A stretch of 37,070 bases of DNA. Source: Saprospiraceae bacterium. Its GTDB lineage: Bacteria; Bacteroidota; Bacteroidia; Chitinophagales; Saprospiraceae. The stretch is taken from contig JAEUUT010000019.1 of NCBI GenBank assembly GCA_016787415.1, positions 1 through 37,070 on the forward strand, read 5' to 3'. The translations under genes and the position numbers were made by a program. Shown one piece after another: positions 7,881 through 14,474 of this stretch (position 1 is its first letter; every line of letters begins with the position of its first letter). Under the pieces are notes generated by a model. The model ran no database searches and was not told the DNA's origin. It worked only from the letters and a program-made list of their open reading frames with translations.

Positions 7881-7926
7881 ACCATTGTATATCAACCATT
7901 TAAGCACACTCTAAAACCAACTAAAC

Positions 7927-8262
7927 ATGCCAGGAAAAGGTCAGGAAATACAGGATGCGCTGGACGGACTGGACAACCAAATCACCTCGATGGTGTCTGA
8001 CTTCGTAAAGCGCCGCCGTAAACACTACGAAGAAGCCGCCAAACGACTGCACAACAGCCTGAAAAAAGATGTGCGTCGCTATGGCGAAATGCTTGCCGAT
8101 AAAAAAATCAACCAGGAAGATTTCGAAATGCTGGTGCAAGGCCGCATGACACAGGTAAAAATTGAACTGTTGTCCGAACTCTCCGTCTCCAAAGCCAAGT
8201 TTGAAGACATCGCTATGGAGATTTTGAAGATTACATTTAAGACGTTGTTGGTGGTGATTTGA
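7927..8262 (+). CDS. Small helical protein of unknown function
   Basis: This 111-residue protein has no signal peptide and no membrane segment. It is predicted almost wholly alpha-helical, with alternating charged residues (VKRRRKHYEEAAKRLHNSL) typical of a helical bundle or coiled coil, and ends in a hydrophobic tail (ILKITFKTLLVVI). No family is recognised. It follows the putative lipoprotein by 46 bp and is probably co-transcribed. A long A/C-rich hairpin begins 11 bp after its stop codon. Confidence 0.7.
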   Translation: MPGKGQEIQDALDGLDNQITSMVSDFVKRRRKHYEEAAKRLHNSLKKDVRRYGEMLADKKINQEDFEMLVQGRMTQVKIELLSELSVSKAKFEDIAMEILKITFKTLLVVI

Positions 8263-8272
8263 GAGTTGGTTT

Positions 8273-8427
8273 AGTGTTTTTGTGTTTTGGTGTTTTTGTA
8301 TTTTGGGAATACTTCGCTCTTGGTATGGATGATAATGGTACTTATATGATTTAACATTAAATAATATGCCATGCGCGAAGAACCTCCAAAACACAAAAAC
8401 ACAAAAACACCAAAACACAAAAACACT
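8273..8427. repeat. Long T/G-A/C hairpin between the small helical gene and miaB
   Basis: The left arm (8273-8306) is made of TGTTTTTG/TGTTTTGG units and the right arm (8386-8427) of their complements. At least 27 bp pair exactly (8273-8299 with 8401-8427). The right arm carries one extra 8-bp unit, and more CACAAAAACAC sequence follows to about 8441. The loop is about 80 bases. The architecture (simple tandem units facing each other in inverted orientation between genes) is like the AGTCCTG elements, but the sequence is different. An ATG in the right arm extends the miaB reading frame artificially. Confidence 0.88.
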
Positions 8428-8485
8428 AATACACAAAAACACTCTTACTTCTGCCATTTTGTCACCTTCTTTCCCAACTATCTAC

Positions 8486-8493
8486 TATCTTTG
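8486..8493 (+). promoter_or_regulatory. miaB promoter -7 element
   Basis: TATCTTTG matches TAnnTTTG exactly, 15 bases before the ATG at 8509. A TTTG at 8458-8461 is a possible -33 element, although the 24-base spacing is longer than usual. This element argues strongly that miaB starts at 8509 or 8521 and not in the upstream hairpin. Confidence 0.6.
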
Positions 8494-8508
8494 CGGCGCT
8501 TAAAGTCA

Positions 8509-9963
8509 ATGCCACAAGATATGTACGATAACAACCCGACCATTGAGGGGATCAAAACCATAGACGAGGCCCGCCAGGGCGCCGTGTTGTTCAAGGAACA
8601 CTGGCAGGAGAGCGATGCGCCGGGCATCAAAAAATTCTACATCGAGAGTTACGGCTGCCAGATGAATTTCAGCGATTCTGAAATCGTCGCCAGTATACTC
8701 GGCGATTCCGGCTATGCTCCTACGCGCAACATAGAAGAAAGCGACCTGATCCTGATCAATACCTGCTCCATTCGGGAAAAAGCCGAAGAAACGGTACGCA
8801 AACGCCTCCGCATCTTCGAAATGCTGAAAAAACAGCGCCCCGACATGAAAGTCGGCGTGCTGGGTTGCATGGCCGAACGCCTGAAAAAGCAGTGGCTGGA
8901 AGAGGAAAAACTTGTCGATCTCGTGGTTGGCCCCGACGCCTACCGCGACCTGCCCAATCTCATCGGCAGTGCCGAAGAAGGCAACCGCATGGTGAATGTG
9001 CTGCTCAGCCGGGAAGAAACCTACGCCGACATCAGTCCCGTACGCCTCGAAAGCAACGGCATCACAGCCTTTATTTCCATCATGCGTGGATGCGACAATA
9101 TGTGTTCGTTCTGCGTGGTGCCTTTCACCCGCGGCCGCGAACGCTCCCGCGACCCGTTCAGCATCCTGGCTGAAGCCACCGACCTGTTTCAGCGCGGCTA
9201 CCGCGAAGTGACGTTGCTGGGCCAGAATGTGGATTCCTACAAATGGGAAAACCCGGACACCGGCGATCTGGTCAATTTTGCCAAACTGCTGGAAATGACC
9301 GCCGAAGTACACCCCGACCTGCGTGTACGCTTCAGCACCAGCCACCCGAAAGACATGACCGACGATGTGCTGCACGTCATGGCTGCCCACGAAAATATCT
9401 GCAAATACATCCACTTGCCGGTACAATCGGGCAATAGCCGCATCCTCGAACTCATGAACCGCACCTACGACCGCGCCTGGTATGAAAACCGCATCGAAGC
9501 CATCCGGCGTATCATGCCCGACTGTGCGGTATCGAGCGACATCATTACCGGCTTTTGCTCCGAAACGGAAGAAGAACACCAGGATACGCTCAGCATGATC
9601 GAGTGGGCCAACTACTCGATGTCTTATATGTTTTATTACTCCGAGCGCCCGGGCACGCTGGCTGCACGCAAATACGCCGACGACATTCCGGAAGACATCA
9701 AAAAACGCCGCCTGAACGAGGTGATTCGCCTGCAAAACGCCGTCAGCCACCGCCACAACCAGGCCGACATCGGCAAAACATTCAAGGTGCTGATCGAAGG
9801 TAACTCCCGCAAATCGGACCAGGATTTCAGCGGCCGGAATACCCAGAACAAAATGGTAGTTTTCCCGAAAGTGGAAGGGTACAAACCGGGCGATTATGCG
9901 ATGGTACGGGTGAAAGAGGCTACTAGCGCGACGCTGCTGGGGGAGATTGTGCCAGCATCCTGA
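8509..9963 (+). CDS. miaB: tRNA-2-methylthio-N6-isopentenyladenosine synthase MiaB
   Basis: This 484-residue radical-SAM enzyme adds a methylthio group to i6A37 of tRNAs reading UNN codons. The N-terminal MTTase domain provides the auxiliary cluster ligands C50 ([13 protein letters not shown]), the Cys in [13 protein letters not shown] and the Cys in [11 protein letters not shown]. The radical-SAM domain has the CxxxCxxC motif in [22 protein letters not shown]-terminal TRAM domain (about 415-480) binds tRNA. The reading frame extends to 8371, but that part is repeat; start 8509 (or 8521) follows the promoter. In many Bacteroidota miaB is followed directly by a sigma-54 activator; here 740 bp of other genes lie between them. 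Confidence 0.97.
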   Translation: MPQDMYDNNPTIEGIKTIDEARQGAVLFKEHWQESDAPGIKKFYIESYGCQMNFSDSEIVASILGDSGYAPTRNIEESDLILINTCSIREKAEETVRKRLRIFEMLKKQRPDMKVGVLGCMAERLKKQWLEEEKLVDLVVGPDAYRDLPNLIGSAEEGNRMVNVLLSREETYADISPVRLESNGITAFISIMRGCDNMCSFCVVPFTRGRERSRDPFSILAEATDLFQRGYREVTLLGQNVDSYKWENPDTGDLVNFAKLLEMTAEVHPDLRVRFSTSHPKDMTDDVLHVMAAHENICKYIHLPVQSGNSRILELMNRTYDRAWYENRIEAIRRIMPDCAVSSDIITGFCSETEEEHQDTLSMIEWANYSMSYMFYYSERPGTLAARKYADDIPEDIKKRRLNEVIRLQNAVSHRHNQADIGKTFKVLIEGNSRKSDQDFSGRNTQNKMVVFPKVEGYKPGDYAMVRVKEATSATLLGEIVPAS

Positions 9964-10005
9964 TCTGCCTCTTACAACCTTTTACACGAAAAATCCACAT
10001 TACAA

Positions 10006-10224
10006 ATGAACAACAAAACGTTACGCCTGCTACTCAACATCGCAATCATAGGCACTTTGATCTATCTGTTGGCAGGAATACCTGACATGATTGTTCATAG
10101 AATGTTTGTTGGTGAAGAAACGGCTGGGTATATGAGGGGAATAAGCCTGTCAAAAGGCTGGATGATTGCAGCAGGATCGTTGACCTTTCTTTTGATTTTA
10201 CGTAAGTTTATCAAACCTTCATAA
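10006..10224 (+). CDS. Small two-helix membrane protein
   Basis: This 72-residue protein has two hydrophobic segments (about 8-28 and 50-67) joined by a short loop, and a basic C-terminal end (RKFIKPS). No family is recognised. It begins 43 bp after miaB and 33 bp before the nucleotidyltransferase gene, so it may be read through from miaB. It could belong to the same inserted segment as the decayed toxin-antitoxin locus. Confidence 0.6.
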   Translation: MNNKTLRLLLNIAIIGTLIYLLAGIPDMIVHRMFVGEETAGYMRGISLSKGWMIAAGSLTFLLILRKFIKPS

Positions 10225-10256
10225 AACTGTAAAAGCAAATCCCAAAAACAAAAAAC

Positions 10257-10565
10257 ATGAATAAAAAGCCAACAAAATCGAGCATCCTACTTTTCCTCTC
10301 ACAAGAGAAAACTCAATTCGAACGTGACTTTCGGATTGCCAAAATCGGTTTATTTGGCTCCTATGCACGTGGAGAAGAAACAGAAGACAGCGACATTGAT
10401 ATTATCGTTGAATTTTTCCCCAATACTGAAAATCTGACCGACATAAAAGATGCACTAAGAGTCCGTATCCAGGATACATTTAATCGTAAGGTTGACATTT
10501 GTAGAGAGAAATACATCAAACCTTATTTCAGGGAACAAATTCTAAAATCTGCGATCTATGTCTGA
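10257..10565 (+). CDS. MNT-type nucleotidyltransferase (MntA-like antitoxin)
   Basis: This 102-residue protein is a minimal nucleotidyltransferase with the diagnostic GSYARGEE helix-turn and the SDIDIIVEF metal-binding strand (two Asp residues, DxD). In intact MNT-HEPN modules this antitoxin AMPylates, and thereby silences, the HEPN ribonuclease HepT. Here the toxin gene next to it is broken, so the enzyme appears orphaned. The catalytic residues and length look intact. Its stop overlaps the ATG that would have started hepT (ATGTCTGA), the usual coupled arrangement in these operons. Confidence 0.9.
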   Translation: MNKKPTKSSILLFLSQEKTQFERDFRIAKIGLFGSYARGEETEDSDIDIIVEFFPNTENLTDIKDALRVRIQDTFNRKVDICREKYIKPYFREQILKSAIYV

Positions 10566-10711
10566 AAAAGAGAAAGGTGGCAGGATTGCGAAATATTGTT
10601 GCCCACGACTATTTTGGAGTGGATGCGGAAGAAGTGTGGCAAATTATCCAAAAATACATTCCAACGTTCCTGAACGACCTGGAGACAATTTTAAACCAAC
10701 ACAGTGGCTAA
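10558..10711 (+). pseudogene. Remnant of HEPN toxin HepT, internally deleted
   Basis: An ATG at 10558 overlaps the antitoxin stop and opens with Met-Ser-Glu-Lys, a normal HepT beginning, but this frame soon leaves the family. In the next frame, from about 10574 to the TAA at 10709-10711, the DNA reads KVAGLRNIVAHDYFGVD followed by helical sequence ending NQHSG. This is clearly the C-terminal third of a HEPN/DUF86 toxin, with the R-x4-H catalytic motif (RNIVAH) and the Tyr two residues later that is the AMPylation site in HepT. About 70 central residues are missing and the frame is shifted, so no active toxin is made. The remnant's end overlaps the GTG start of the next gene by 8 bp. Identification rests on reading the motif by eye. 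Confidence 0.85.
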
Positions 10712-12005
10712 CAACCAATTACAATCCATAAAAGCCCGTTTCGGGATTATCGGCAACTCCGCTATGCTGGATGCCGCCCTCGACACGGCCGTGCGTGTGG
10801 CGGCCACCGACCTTACCGTGCTTATCACGGGGGAAAGCGGTGTGGGCAAGGAAGCCTTTTCCAAAGTCATTCATGCACTGAGCAGCCGAAAACACAACGA
10901 TTTTATTGCCATCAACTGCGGCGCTATTCCGGAAGGTACCATCAATTCGGAGTTGTTCGGACACGAAAAAGGTTCGTTTACCGGCGCTGTGGGCGACCGC
11001 AAGGGATACTTCGAAACCGTCAATGGTGGCACCATTTTCCTCGATGAAATCGGCGAAATGCCGCTCGATACACAAGCCTACCTCCTACGTGTGCTGGAAT
11101 CCGGCGAATTTATCCGCGTAGGCGCCAGCAAAACCCTCAAAACCGATGTGCGCGTTATCGCCGCCACCAATGTCAACCTGGAAGAAGCAGTGCGCAAGGG
11201 TAAATTCCGCGAAGACCTGTTTTATCGCCTCAGTACGGTTCCCATTCGCGTGCCTTCGCTCAAGGAGCGCCGGGAAGACATTCCGGTCTTGTTCCGCAAA
11301 TTTGCCTACGATTTTGCCGAAAAATACCGCATGCAGTCCATCCGCCTCGACGAGCGCGCCGAACTGGTGCTGGAAAACTACAACTGGCCCGGCAATATCC
11401 GCGAACTCAAAAACGTAGCCGAACAACTCAGCGTCCTTTCCGAAGACCGCCACCTTACCGCCGAACAACTGCAACACTCCATGCCGCAGTTGTTCAACCG
11501 CAATTTGCCGGTACTTTCGGGCAGAAACGGTGGCAACGGCAGCGGCGATAATTTTCAGGAACGAGACATCCTGTACAAGGTGCTGTTCGATATGAAAAAC
11601 GACCTCAACGACCTCAAGGCGCTCATTTACGAACTCGTGCGCAGCAATGACCTGCACATGCCCGACCTCAACTCGGTGCGCCAACTTGCCCCTGCCTACC
11701 CTGCCGGCGGATACCCTTCGCATACGCCGGCTTTTGAGAGCAAGGATTTCCCGCACGAACGCGAGCCCTACTACACACCCGTCGAGCCCGAACGTGTCAA
11801 ACCAATTATTATCGAATCGGGTAAGGCAGGCGTAGGTTTCGATAAAAGCGAAGAAGAAGATTCCCCGCTGGCGATGGACGAAATCGAAAAAGAAGCCATC
11901 CGGCGTGCCCTGAAGAAATACAACGGCCGCCGCAAAGAAGCCGCAGAGGAATTGAAAATCAGCGAACGCACGCTGTATCGAAAAATCAAACAGTACGACC
12001 TGTAA
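10704..12005 (+). CDS. Sigma-54-dependent Fis-family transcription activator
   Basis: This 433-residue protein consists of an AAA+ sigma-54 activation domain and a Fis helix-turn-helix, without a receiver or other N-terminal sensor. Walker A is GESGVGKE (43-50), the sigma-54 contact loop is GSFTGA (90-95, a variant of GAFTGA), and Walker B is GGTIFLDEIGEM (about 108-119). A variable linker (about 265-385) precedes the Fis motif at about 390-433 (RRKEAAEELKISERTLYRKI). Translation starts at a GTG overlapping the hepT remnant; the conserved SIKARFGIIGNS beginning supports this start. Lacking a sensor domain, it may be controlled by level or by a partner protein. miaB adjacency is a common Bacteroidota arrangement. 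Confidence 0.93.
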   Translation: MANNQLQSIKARFGIIGNSAMLDAALDTAVRVAATDLTVLITGESGVGKEAFSKVIHALSSRKHNDFIAINCGAIPEGTINSELFGHEKGSFTGAVGDRKGYFETVNGGTIFLDEIGEMPLDTQAYLLRVLESGEFIRVGASKTLKTDVRVIAATNVNLEEAVRKGKFREDLFYRLSTVPIRVPSLKERREDIPVLFRKFAYDFAEKYRMQSIRLDERAELVLENYNWPGNIRELKNVAEQLSVLSEDRHLTAEQLQHSMPQLFNRNLPVLSGRNGGNGSGDNFQERDILYKVLFDMKNDLNDLKALIYELVRSNDLHMPDLNSVRQLAPAYPAGGYPSHTPAFESKDFPHEREPYYTPVEPERVKPIIIESGKAGVGFDKSEEEDSPLAMDEIEKEAIRRALKKYNGRRKEAAEELKISERTLYRKIKQYDL

Positions 12006-12039
12006 CCGCAGGCTGTTAACGAATACAAAAACCCTGCGG
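12006..12039 (+). terminator. Hairpin directly after the sigma-54 activator
   Basis: CCGCAGG (12006-12012) pairs with CCTGCGG (12033-12039) around a 20-base loop, starting on the base after the stop codon. There is no T-run, so it is at best a weak or Rho-assisted terminator or an mRNA-stabilising end. Confidence 0.4.
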
Positions 12040-12138
12040 CCCCATACCGCGATCACGGATATTTGCACGTCCTAATGCCGCTCGCCTTCAGACGAGTCCA
12101 TTTTACATGCACCAAAACGATTCAAAAAGTCATTTCGG

Positions 12139-13584
12139 ATGAAACGCTTTTCACTCTTTCTCCTTGCTGTACTGTTCTCCATGTCCGCTGCGCTCGCCAA
12201 CAATGGCGATCAAGGCTACCATATCCGTGTGAAAATGGACAACTACGCGGAAACGCAGTTGGTTCTGGGTTTTTACTATGGAGAAAAAACATACGTAAAA
12301 GATACTGCCGACCTTGGCCCCGATGGGTATTTCACATTCACCGCCGACACCTTGCTGCCCTGCGGCGTGTACCTGCTAGTGACCAAGCCCGACAACAATT
12401 TTATCCAGTTTCTTCTGTCGGCTACCGAACAGCGTTTCACCATTCAAACCGATGTGAAGGATTCGGTGAATAAAATGAAGTTCAAAGGCTCCGACGACAA
12501 CCAGCGATTTTACGAATACCTCCAGTTTTTGGGCAAAATGCGCCCTGAAGCCGATTCCATGCGCGCCCAACTCACTCGGGTGAAAAGCAATCCGGCCGAC
12601 TCCCTGCGCCTGACCAACAAACTGGCGGATCTGGACAAGCAGGTGAAAAAACTGCAATCAGACCTCGTGACCAAATACCCGGGTAGTATGACGGCAAAAA
12701 TTGTCAAGTCATCCATCGACCCCGAGCCACCTGCCTTTACTGGCGATGAAAAGGAAATCAACATCAAACGGTATTACTGGTACAAAGCGCATTATTTCGA
12801 CAACATCGACGTAGATGACCCCTGTATGCTGCACGGGCCGGTACTACACAATAAAATTGACCAGTACGTCAATAAAGTAACGCCGCAACACCCCGACAGC
12901 CTGAATATTTCCATCGACCAGATACTGGGCCGGATGAAGCCCAACAGCGAGAATTTCAAGTATTATCTCATTCATTTCCTGAATTTTTACGCCAAATCAA
13001 ACATAGTCGGCATGGACGGCTGTTATGTTCATATCGTAAAAAAATACTACGCCACCAACCTGGCGCCGTGGACGAAAAAGGAAGACCTGGAAAAAATCAT
13101 CGACAATGCCAATCGCCTGGAACCCATCCTGATTGGCAAAATAGCACCCAACATTACCGTATTCGACCGCAATAACCAGCCTCATGCACTCTGGGATGTG
13201 GATGCCGATTACACCGTGCTGTTTTTCTGGGCGCCCGACTGTGGACACTGCAAAAAAGCGGCGCCTTTTATGGTCGATTTCGCCAAAGCATATCAGAACC
13301 GTGGTGTGAAAGTTTTTGCCGTCTGTACCGCTACCGGTGAGAAAGCAGGCGAATGCTGGAAAGGTGTGGAAGAAAAAGGATTCACCGACGACCTGTTTAT
13401 GAACATGCAGGATCCGTTTCTGCGCAGCCGCTACAAAACACTGTACGATGTGCAAACCACGCCACAAATCTTTATCCTCGATCGCAAACATGAAATTCTG
13501 ATGAAGCGCATCAGCGCCGAAGAACTCAACAAGGTGATGGATCAGGTCATCAAGTTTCAAGAGGACAAAAAGAAAAAAGGGTAA
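12139..13584 (+). CDS. Exported thioredoxin-fold protein (DUF5106/TlpA-like)
   Basis: This 481-residue protein has a signal peptide (1-20, ending SAALA). The first part (about 25-110) is the beta-rich domain usually placed before such thioredoxins in Bacteroidota (DUF4369-like), followed by a helical middle (about 115-320). The C-terminal TlpA/AhpC-type thioredoxin domain (about 330-475) has the active site CGHC (C368, C371 in WAPDCGHCKKAAPF) and a cis-Pro in VQTTPQIF. It is expected to reduce or isomerise disulfides in the periplasm. It lies 12 bp before the methyltransferase, so they form an operon. Substrates are unknown. Confidence 0.88.
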   Translation: MKRFSLFLLAVLFSMSAALANNGDQGYHIRVKMDNYAETQLVLGFYYGEKTYVKDTADLGPDGYFTFTADTLLPCGVYLLVTKPDNNFIQFLLSATEQRFTIQTDVKDSVNKMKFKGSDDNQRFYEYLQFLGKMRPEADSMRAQLTRVKSNPADSLRLTNKLADLDKQVKKLQSDLVTKYPGSMTAKIVKSSIDPEPPAFTGDEKEINIKRYYWYKAHYFDNIDVDDPCMLHGPVLHNKIDQYVNKVTPQHPDSLNISIDQILGRMKPNSENFKYYLIHFLNFYAKSNIVGMDGCYVHIVKKYYATNLAPWTKKEDLEKIIDNANRLEPILIGKIAPNITVFDRNNQPHALWDVDADYTVLFFWAPDCGHCKKAAPFMVDFAKAYQNRGVKVFAVCTATGEKAGECWKGVEEKGFTDDLFMNMQDPFLRSRYKTLYDVQTTPQIFILDRKHEILMKRISAEELNKVMDQVIKFQEDKKKKG

Positions 13585-13596
13585 TTCCTGCCTTCC

Positions 13597-14430
13597 ATGA
13601 AAAAATACCTCGCGGAAAAATTCGATGTAGACCAACTGGCGCATGTGCTCGACGAAACGCCCCTTTGGTCGGCGCCTTTCGGCCTGAGACTGCTGGACTG
13701 CATCGAATACCGTTCTGGTATTACCGCACTCGATATCGGCTTTGGCATGGGTTTCCCGCTTACCGAACTGGCCATGCGACTGGGCAGCAGTGCCACTGTG
13801 TACGGTATCGATCCGTGGCAACCCGGAATAGAACGCACGCGGGTCAAACTGGATGCATATCGCATTGAAAATGTGCGCATTATCGAAGCATCTGCGGAAT
13901 CCATTCCACTGGAGGATACTTCCATCGACCTGGTTGTCAGCAACAACGGCATCAACAATGTACAGGATATTCCACAGGTTTTGTCGGAGTGTGCGCGTGT
14001 ACTGAAGCCCGGCGGACAATTTGTGATGACCATGAACCTCGACAAGTCGATGTTCGAGATGTACACCGAACTGGAACGCATCCTGTCGTCGTTGCAACTG
14101 GAGCAGGAAGTGGCCGCCATGCATCGGCATATTCGTGAAAAACGCCCACCGCTGGATGACATCATTGGCCTGCTGCGCGCAAACGGATTTCTGATTCGTC
14201 GGCTCGAACACGACCAGTTCAATTACCAGTACACGGATGGCACGGCCATGCTACACCATTTCTTAATACGCATGGCCTTTATGGATTCCTGGATAAAACT
14301 CCTGCCAAAAGGCCGGGAAGAAGAAATCTTCGATTTGCTGGAAAAACGCCTGAATGAGCAGGCACAGCGCCTGGGCGGGCTGCGTTTGAGTATCCCGTGG
14401 GTGGTAATTGATTGTATTGCAGGGGCGTAG
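13597..14430 (+). CDS. Class I SAM-dependent methyltransferase
   Basis: This 277-residue cytoplasmic enzyme has the Rossmann-type methyltransferase core: motif I ALDIGFGMGFPLTEL (about 44-58), the acidic end of strand 2 (YGIDPW), motif post-II (IIEASAESIPLEDTSIDLVVSNN, about 92-114, split here at residue 20 of the motif) and LKPGG (about 142-146). It resembles UbiE/arsenite-methyltransferase-like small-molecule methyltransferases, but the substrate cannot be inferred. The C-terminal 100 residues form a family-specific cap. It is 12 bp after the thioredoxin-fold gene and 44 bp before the hydrolase gene. Confidence 0.85.
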   Translation: MKKYLAEKFDVDQLAHVLDETPLWSAPFGLRLLDCIEYRSGITALDIGFGMGFPLTELAMRLGSSATVYGIDPWQPGIERTRVKLDAYRIENVRIIEASAESIPLEDTSIDLVVSNNGINNVQDIPQVLSECARVLKPGGQFVMTMNLDKSMFEMYTELERILSSLQLEQEVAAMHRHIREKRPPLDDIIGLLRANGFLIRRLEHDQFNYQYTDGTAMLHHFLIRMAFMDSWIKLLPKGREEEIFDLLEKRLNEQAQRLGGLRLSIPWVVIDCIAGA

Positions 14431-14454
14431 TTGTGGAAATTTACATACCTTGTT

Positions 14455-14471
14455 CAGGAAAAAATTTCCTG
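14455..14471 (+). promoter_or_regulatory. Perfect dyad just before the serine hydrolase start
   Basis: CAGGAAA (14455-14461) and TTTCCTG (14465-14471) are exact reverse complements with an AAA loop, ending three bases before the ATG. It could be an operator or an RNA hairpin controlling initiation. Confidence 0.4.
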
Positions 14472-14474
14472 TGC

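Noticed and set aside
8371..8508. The N-terminal extension of MiaB (Lys/Asn/Thr-rich)
   Set aside because: It is encoded by the A/C-rich repeat and lies upstream of the TATCTTTG promoter element.
8506..9756. A 416-residue open frame on the minus strand opposite miaB
   Set aside because: It is a shadow of miaB: low-complexity composition, no recognisable motif, and miaB itself is certain.
11085..12068. A 327-residue minus-strand frame opposite the sigma-54 activator
   Set aside because: It is Phe/Val/Ala-rich antisense translation of a firmly identified gene.
12997..14211. A 404-residue minus-strand frame opposite the thioredoxin-fold and methyltransferase genes
   Set aside because: It spans two well-supported genes on the other strand and shows no domain; it is a codon-bias shadow.
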